Below are positions 58,273 to 64,000 of a stretch of DNA of 64,000 nucleotides, in pieces. The notes under the pieces were generated by a model that saw nothing but the letters and a program-made list of their open reading frames with translations, ran no database searches and was not told the origin of the DNA. The stretch is from Tribonema minus (lineage: Eukaryota > Sar > Xanthophyceae > Tribonematales > Tribonemataceae), in assembly GCA_017506865.1 (NCBI GenBank), contig JAFCMP010000390.1, positions 496,001-560,000 of the forward strand, read 5' to 3'. Both the position numbers and the translations under genes were made by a program. How positions within the stretch are numbered: the first letter of the stretch is position 1; each line of letters opens with the position of its first letter.

Positions 58273-60232
58273 GCGCGCGCTGAGCGGCAGCGATGTGGCA
58301 GCGTTGTGCTTTCGTTGGCTACGCCCTCTGCTCTGCCTGTGTGTTGCTCGCTTTTGCCTGTGCAGTTCCCTGTAGCGAACTCAAAAACTCAAAACCGTGG
58401 AGAGAATACAATTTCGTGCATTGGCGAATGCATCCGTGGCTCCAGATAGCACCGTGAGTCCGTTGTCAAGTGAGGCCAGGCCAGGCACCCTCCTTGTTCG
58501 ATGTCGCGTTGCTGGCTTGCTTGGCTTTGCCCTCCGCGTTCGTTCAGCAGTGTTGTTCGCACGGCGAGGCGCGGCAGAAACCCCAAGAGTCCTGATGAGT
58601 GCGTAACTTTTTAAATCAACCTTCTTGACGGTTCTTTGATTGCAAGATCAAAGGCAAGGTCTGGACGCCCGCCGAGCTCCATGATAGCAGCGATGCGTCA
58701 GCAACAGTGTAGCTTCACGCTTCAGCATCGCGTTTACAATTCACGCAGTTCGCAGCAGACCGAGAACTGAAAAACGCTGTGTGTCCGCTGTCCGCCTCGC
58801 TCCGTGCCAACACGTACGTGCCCTACGCCCTCCACGCCTTTCTTTAGAGGTGCATGTGCGCGACAACACAATATAATGCTTCTCTGAGGTGCATGTGCGC
58901 GACAACACAACATAATGCTTCTCTCGCTCATCGGCATTCCCAAGCCGGCGACTGGGGCTGACTGCAGTATGATGCAATGAGGCAGCAAATACAGCGCAGC
59001 TTGCGCGAGTGTCCTTCCATGCCGCCTCCATTCCCTCGCATTCCCTGCCACGTCGTGCACTTCGTTCGCTTCTCGAATGAAGAAGAGCAGAGAAGCCGCA
59101 TGGAAACTTGGAAACTCGGTGCCAATCAAGAGCCAAGCAAGCTCTGTGAACATGAACATCCATGCAAGACAAGCATGTGTGAGATGTGCAACTTCTCTTG
59201 TGCCCTTGTCGTGGCACATAATTTCTTGGTGCCCAACCACACAAGCAGAGCAGGTACTTGCTGCGCACATTGGGAGAGACAACAGACTGAGTTTACGCCA
59301 TGGCATGGAAAGCATTGTGGGGGTAGCACAAGCACACACACGCATGTACTGTTTTCCATCCTCTCCCGTGCCTTGGGACCATCACGACAAGGCCCATGCA
59401 GGAGCGAACGCGGCGAGCTGGCTCACAGCTGCGTTGGCTTGGAGTACCGTCAGTATCGTCGGCCTGCGCCAACAGGCGGCTGAAAGTCGCCTTGCCGTGA
59501 GGAGGGGGGGTGTTGAAGTTGAATATGCAACAGCCGTGTAGTAGAAGTAGTATACATTGTACATTGCCCAGTGTGTTTGAGCTGCACACGCGTCTCTCGG
59601 TCATCACAGTACTCCTTGGTGTCAGAAAGCTTTCTAGAAGTCAAGCCCTGCATTGCTGCTGGACGAGCGATTCATCCATCCAGTCAGCCAAGTGCTCGAG
59701 TTCGTACATGTGAGCACTTTTTGCAGTACTCACAACAGGAAAACCTTGAAGCCGCGCGGCATGCAACGCTTGTGCTGCCACGTCCGTTCAGCAATGCGCA
59801 GCTCAAACTGCAGCACTGTGTGCCTTGCTGTCCACTGGCCAGGACAGAGCGCAATGACCTCACAACACATTCATTAGAGTGTCCTGCTCAGCGCGGCATG
59901 CGACGCTATGCAGCTGCTGTAAACTAACATCAGGCACCAAACGCTGACTGACGGCTGCTGCACGGGACACGCAGCTGTGCAGCGGTATTCACGCATGATC
60001 GTATGCACGACATGCAAGCGCGAGCAGCCGCGCCCTACTACAAGTTCTGCGAACGCACTGTACACTCATGTGCAGGCAGGGCAGGTGCTCACGGCTCGTG
60101 TCGCAGCGCCACGCAGAAAAGCGTCTTCGCTGCTTGCCACAGGTGCAAAAATGAGTTCAGTAGTAGCGTACCAATCAACGATTAATCGGCGTTCAACGCT
60201 CGACTTCCCTCCCCCCTGTCACTCGAGCGGCG
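58273..60232. other. Intergenic region with a small tandem repeat
   Basis: Holds the HSF promoter side and the 3' flank of the EDR2-like gene. A 39-bp tandem duplication lies at 58847-58924. Open frames on both strands at 58.7-59.6 kb show no family resemblance. A GAA-type heat-shock element array was not evident by eye. Confidence 0.4.
58847..58924. repeat. 39-bp tandem duplication
   Basis: Copies at 58847-58885 and 58886-58924 share GAGGTGCATGTGCGCGACAA and ATAATGCTTCTCT with a single difference (ATATAA against ACATAA). Confidence 0.95.
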
Positions 60233-63200
60233 TCATGCGTCGAGCCTGGCTGCCAGCTCTTCGGCTTCGTCTGGGCACGGGTAGTTGAGGCATGCGCACG
60301 CCAGCATCCCCTCTGGCAGCTCATCGGGCGTGCGCCCCTCGATGGTGAACCCCACGTGCAGGATCATTTTCTGTGCACGCGATGAGCGAGCGGAGGTCGG
60401 CGAACGGCGTTAGGGGGGGCAGTGCTACCCGGCGACTGCGCGCGCGCACTGCATCTGAGCGTTGCCACACGTGTCAGGTATACCAAGCGCACTGTGGCTG
60501 AAACTCAGGTTTGAAGTTTGGTCTGCGATGCATGGAGCCCGCTGCATACTGCGCGAACGTACGCCTGAGAGACTGCTGCTGCCATGCGGGCATGCATTGA
60601 GGACAGAAATGTTGAGCCGTACACGCACATGACGTTGCATTGCCTGCTGCCAGCGCCCCGCGCTTGGGCGAAGGACATCCAGCAGCTATCTGCCTGACCT
60701 GACAACGCTCTACGTGGGTCCTGACGGCAATTGAAAAGTACTCGCTGCGTAAGCCTCCGCTTCACAACGCCGTTTACGTTGAAAGCCTACTTGGCCCACC
60801 AGCGGCATCGGGATATGCTGCTGGCGTGTCAGCGAGCCATCTACTCTGTGACCCTAAGTTGCTGGCTGCTGCTGCATCAGCATACATCAAGTTGCTGGCA
60901 CAGGCGGCCGCGCGGCTGCCCGCAACCTGCGCCGAGGCACGTGTGGTGAATTCCATGCACGTACGCTCGTGGAGCCAAAACGACGTGATGCCAACCATAT
61001 TGATCAAGCATCATCAGGAGCCTGTCAAGGAGGCACCGGCCACGGCAAGCACGCCGCAGCACGACTCCTTCTGACCACTGCCTGCATACATCTGCACACT
61101 CTTTTCAGCATGTAAAGGGCGCTGTTGAACAGCAGAGCAATCGCCACCTGAGTGATCACGGCTTGCTTCGGCGCGCACGGGCTGTGCTCGCAGGCGACGC
61201 CGCAGCGCCACAGGCGCTTTCCCCCAGAGCAACGCGCCTATGTGCGAGCAACACTGAGTCATTTAACCGCTGCCCATGCCCGTGTCACGCACTGATGCAT
61301 CGTGATTTACTCGCCCTCGAGCCTCGTGTATCAGAGTTAGCCTAACCCTATTAGGGTTAGCCTAACCCTAGCTCGTGCGTGCGCGCTCACCTCGAACCGC
61401 TCCATCAGGGTGTGCAGGGCCTTCTTGGCGGGGAAGCGGAAGCGGTGCACGTTGATGTCCATCTCCAGGCACGTCATGCCGCCGCCCGCAGCCGGCTGTG
61501 TTGCGCAAGCGCAAGCACGTTGAATGCGTGCGTGGTGAGCGCAGACAGTTCAGTCATCGTGCGCATACGGGTTGCCTGTTGTGACGGCGGACCGTCCTGC
61601 GCGTGCGAGCGCTATTGTGGACACCTGCCAGCAAGCCTCGCCCCCTCTTGACTGCCAGCAGCGGCACTACCTAGTGTTGAAACTCAAGGCCTCACACGAT
61701 GACACGGTCATTGAGTATAGCATGCATGCACACTGGTTGGGCAAGTGCGCACTGCCTCACGGCCGCTGGGCATCGAGGCCATCGCTGCAGTTCTGGCACG
61801 TGCATCTCGCAGTGACTCGGTTTCTCGCGTGTCTCAGGCACAGCATATTGCTCACAGCTTGGTCCAGATGAGCAGCTACAGAAGCACAACGGTAGCGGCA
61901 ATGCTGGTGCACTACTGAAGTGATAACGATCATGAACAAAACTGCCTCAGAGCGGCTGCCTGGATGCCGTTGGTGTGAAGCAGGCATGATATCACAACTC
62001 TTCATATTGTTGAGTTCATAATAGTATCCCACGTGCTCGCTCGGCCGTCACAGCAGTACCTGTGGCACAGACAACGCCATGGTCTTTGCAGCGGCGTCGC
62101 GTTCATAGGCCACATCTACATCTATACAAGTACATTCGTACGAGCGCGACCGATGGCCGTCCGCGCCCACAACAGCAAGCTCGCCGTCGCGCGAGTATCT
62201 GGTCGTCCATCGCCTCACGCTTCGGAACGCACACGGCAACACGGTCACACGGCAACACGGTCACATGCGGCTCACAACGCTGCAACGGCGCATAGCCGCC
62301 ATATGCAGTCATCGCAGCAGCGCGCCGCGCCGCGCGCGCACGGCCCGCAGCAGCACGCGCTGCACAGCAGCGGCACACGGCACAGCGCCCCTCACCTTGC
62401 CGGCGAAGGTCTCCCCCGTCTTGGTGATGAGCACGGGCTTGCCGTTCCAGCCCTTGAGGTTGGCGTTGAGGCCGGCGTCTGCCCAGTTGCCGACCACGCA
62501 CATGGCCTTGAAGCGCCCGCGCGTCTCCTCGTCCTCGCCCTGCGCGACCGCCGTTGAGCGTTGTCATCGGAGGAGACGCGCAGCACATGAGCCATGAAAG
62601 CGCGCAACATCCACCGCGCTGTCCGCGGCTCTGCACGCGTGTGTTCAGGCGCGGGCCTGATGCAAACGGGGCCTGCCGCGGACGCTGGCAAAGCGCTGGA
62701 GTTGAGGTGCATGGAGAGGGCAGTCTGTGGTGGAGTCACGCGTTGCGAGGTGGCACCACGGACGCTGGGGGCCAGCATGGGTCCCACACACAACCAGGAG
62801 CCTGCCTGAGTATCAGCCGAATGAATTGCGAGCGACTGCGCTGCAGCCTGACATCAGTTTAGAGCACTGCTGCTGATCGCGTGGACTGCACCAAGTCCAC
62901 TCATTCTGGCGCGCAGCTGTTGATCACAGACCCCAACGTCTACCTGAGTACAACGACTGTCAGCGAACTGCTGACGCTGGCTGCTGCGGCGGCGATGCCA
63001 CCGCCGCTGCGCACGTCACAGCGTGAGCTCGCATCTCACAAGGGCAGGCGACCACACGAGCTCTTTGAACCGCGCTCAAGCTGAAGACGGTCAACGCAGG
63101 CCAGACACGTGCCTCAATTTAGCGTTTCCCACATTACAGTCAGAGGCACCGACGATTGCTAAGGTGTTCATGCACACATCAAAGCACGCACGGACATACA

Positions 63201-63455
63201 CGCACAATGGACACGGAATCCAAGGAACCGACCATGACGAGCATACATGCCTGCGAACACGCGGCAGCAACGCCAGCAAGCGCTGAGCAGCCGGCCGAGT
63301 CTATGTGGCATGCCCTAACAAGTGGCGTCGCGCAGGCAGGGGGCCGGAGGACTCACGTGCTTGGCGCAGTACCTGGCCCACAGCTTGACGGCGCTGGGGG
63401 CCTTGTCGAGATCGCGCAGCGCGTCCACCGTCTGCAGCAGCGAGGATTGCGGGGT
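60233..63455 (-). CDS. EDR2-like protein, C-terminal DUF1336 part
   Basis: Four exons join in phase 0: 63455..63357, 62539..62396, 61495..61391 and 60370..60233, ending in TGA. They encode 140 residues matching the EDR2 C-terminal domain (DUF1336) found in plant and protist lipid-binding proteins, often behind PH and START domains: SAVKLWARYCAKH, FKAMCVVGNWADAGLN, GKPVLITKTGETFAG, CLEMDINVHRFRF, then ILHVGFTIEGRTPDELPEGM and LACACLNYP. The order 'membrane-anchor strand, DIN(V), GF-x-IEG-x-x-x-(E/D)ELPE-x-(L/M)L' is typical. The 5' part of the gene is not seen; the first visible exon opens with TPQSSLLQTVDALRDL after a normal acceptor, so more exons lie upstream, in the last 545 bp or beyond the window. 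Confidence 0.75.
61338..61370. repeat. Palindromic interstitial telomere-like block
   Basis: CCTAACCCTATTAGGGTTAG followed by CCTAACCCTA lies 21 bp beyond the donor side of an EDR2-like exon. Two arms of telomere-like repeat meet head to head. Confidence 0.85.
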
Positions 63456-64000
63456 CTGTGTGTTGGAGGCTGAGCGCGGACAGTCGTGGGACGCGGCTCG
63501 CAGAGAACTGTTGCAGAGATCATCGTGACGTCAGCACGGGTGTAGAGCAATGCGCGGTCCGTATTCAAGCAGCTGTCGCAGGCGGTCGCGGGACGCACTA
63601 GGAGAGGAGAGGATTTGGTCAGAACACTGTTGTAGATCACCGTGATGATGTCAGCACAGGTGTTGAGTGCTGCCAGCAACCGTCGCAGCGAGCCTGCGCA
63701 TGCTGTGTGTGCGTTCGACTTGCGCTGCATGAAGGTCAGACGCGTGCACGGCACGCCGCACGTGTCAGCGCAGCCCCACCCGTCAGGAGGCACTCTGCGC
63801 ACGCCGCGTGCTTCCGGCGCGCCGCCGCGGTGACGCGCTGCCCTTCGCGCGCAGCGCAGGGCGTCGGACATGCCACAAGGCGCGAGTTCGTCGGTTTGTA
63901 GCATGCGCGTGTGCTTGCGCATGAGGGATGCATTTGATGCGCGCGCGTGCCAGCAACACAATGAGTGCAGAATGGAGCGTCACCTGTTGCGTGATGGCAA
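63456..64000. other. Right edge, probable upstream introns/exons of the EDR2-like gene
   Basis: The EDR2-like gene must continue in this direction. Two similar stretches (AACTGTTGCAGAGATCATCGTGACGTCAGCAC-like and ACTGTTGTAGATCACCGTGATGATGTCAGCAC-like) near 63509 and 63627 are a diverged duplication. No exon could be confirmed. Confidence 0.35.

Noticed and set aside
58734-59483. Overlapping open frames on both strands as genes
   Set aside because: They are overlapping frames of similar length on opposite strands without family resemblance, and include a simple 39-bp tandem repeat.
1-64000. tRNA or rRNA genes
   Set aside because: I looked for the conserved GGTTCRANNC T-loop with paired stems and for rRNA core sequences and saw none I could support by eye.

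Overview
The window looks like nuclear DNA of a flagellate alga with a secondary (red-lineage) plastid, most likely a haptophyte or a related stramenopile. Three observations support this. Genes are densely split by GT-AG introns, with a clear minority of GC-AG introns. Two predicted proteins start with a signal peptide followed by a Phe-led transit peptide (ASAF|VAP and SEAF|LPA), the classic signature of import into a complex plastid. A sperm-tail PG-repeat (STPGR) gene implies a flagellum. Interstitial TTAGGG blocks, long poly-G/poly-C runs and CA and CTG microsatellites are also typical. There are no operons, CRISPR arrays, rRNA or recognisable tRNA genes. Family assignments come from reading motifs by eye and joining exons whose splice phases agree; no database search was run.

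Layout, left to right. 0.3-1.0 kb (-): a partial HABP4/SERBP1-like mRNA-binding protein. 1.7-6.0 kb (+): a WRN-type 3'-5' exonuclease whose 3' flank carries a 785-bp foldback element. 8.2-9.4 kb (-): a small plastid thylakoid protein, PsbW-like. 9.5-11.9 kb: a mobile-element junkyard with a second inverted-repeat element, a retroelement 3' end with a 122-bp inverted duplication, a putative LTR and pieces of the first foldback family. 12.9-15.4 kb (-): STPGR flagellar protein. 16.5-18.3 kb (-): unknown plastid-targeted acidic protein. 19.0-21.7 kb (-): DTWD1-like tRNA acp3U transferase. 22.3-25.6 kb (-): DusA-type tRNA dihydrouridine synthase. 26.1-26.9 kb (-): SMIM4/UQCC5-like mitochondrial complex III assembly factor, divergent from 27.2-30.6 kb (+): uridine kinase. 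32.0-49.7 kb (-): a gene of at least 21 exons resembling SMPD4 (neutral sphingomyelinase 3). 52.9-58.3 kb (-): a heat-shock-factor transcription factor with an unusual low-complexity C-terminus. 60.2-63.5 kb (-): 3' part of an EDR2-like DUF1336 protein that continues towards the right edge.

Most genes are unrelated housekeeping genes. The one functional pairing is DTWD1-like next to DusA: in well-studied organisms both families modify uridines at or near position 20 of the tRNA D-loop. The most striking non-gene signals are a perfect 40-bp-stem hairpin in an SMPD4 intron, two foldback elements, phase-supported GC-AG introns, poly-C tracts just before many acceptors, a duplicated exon fragment in SMPD4, and several tandem duplications, one spanning the uridine kinase stop codon.
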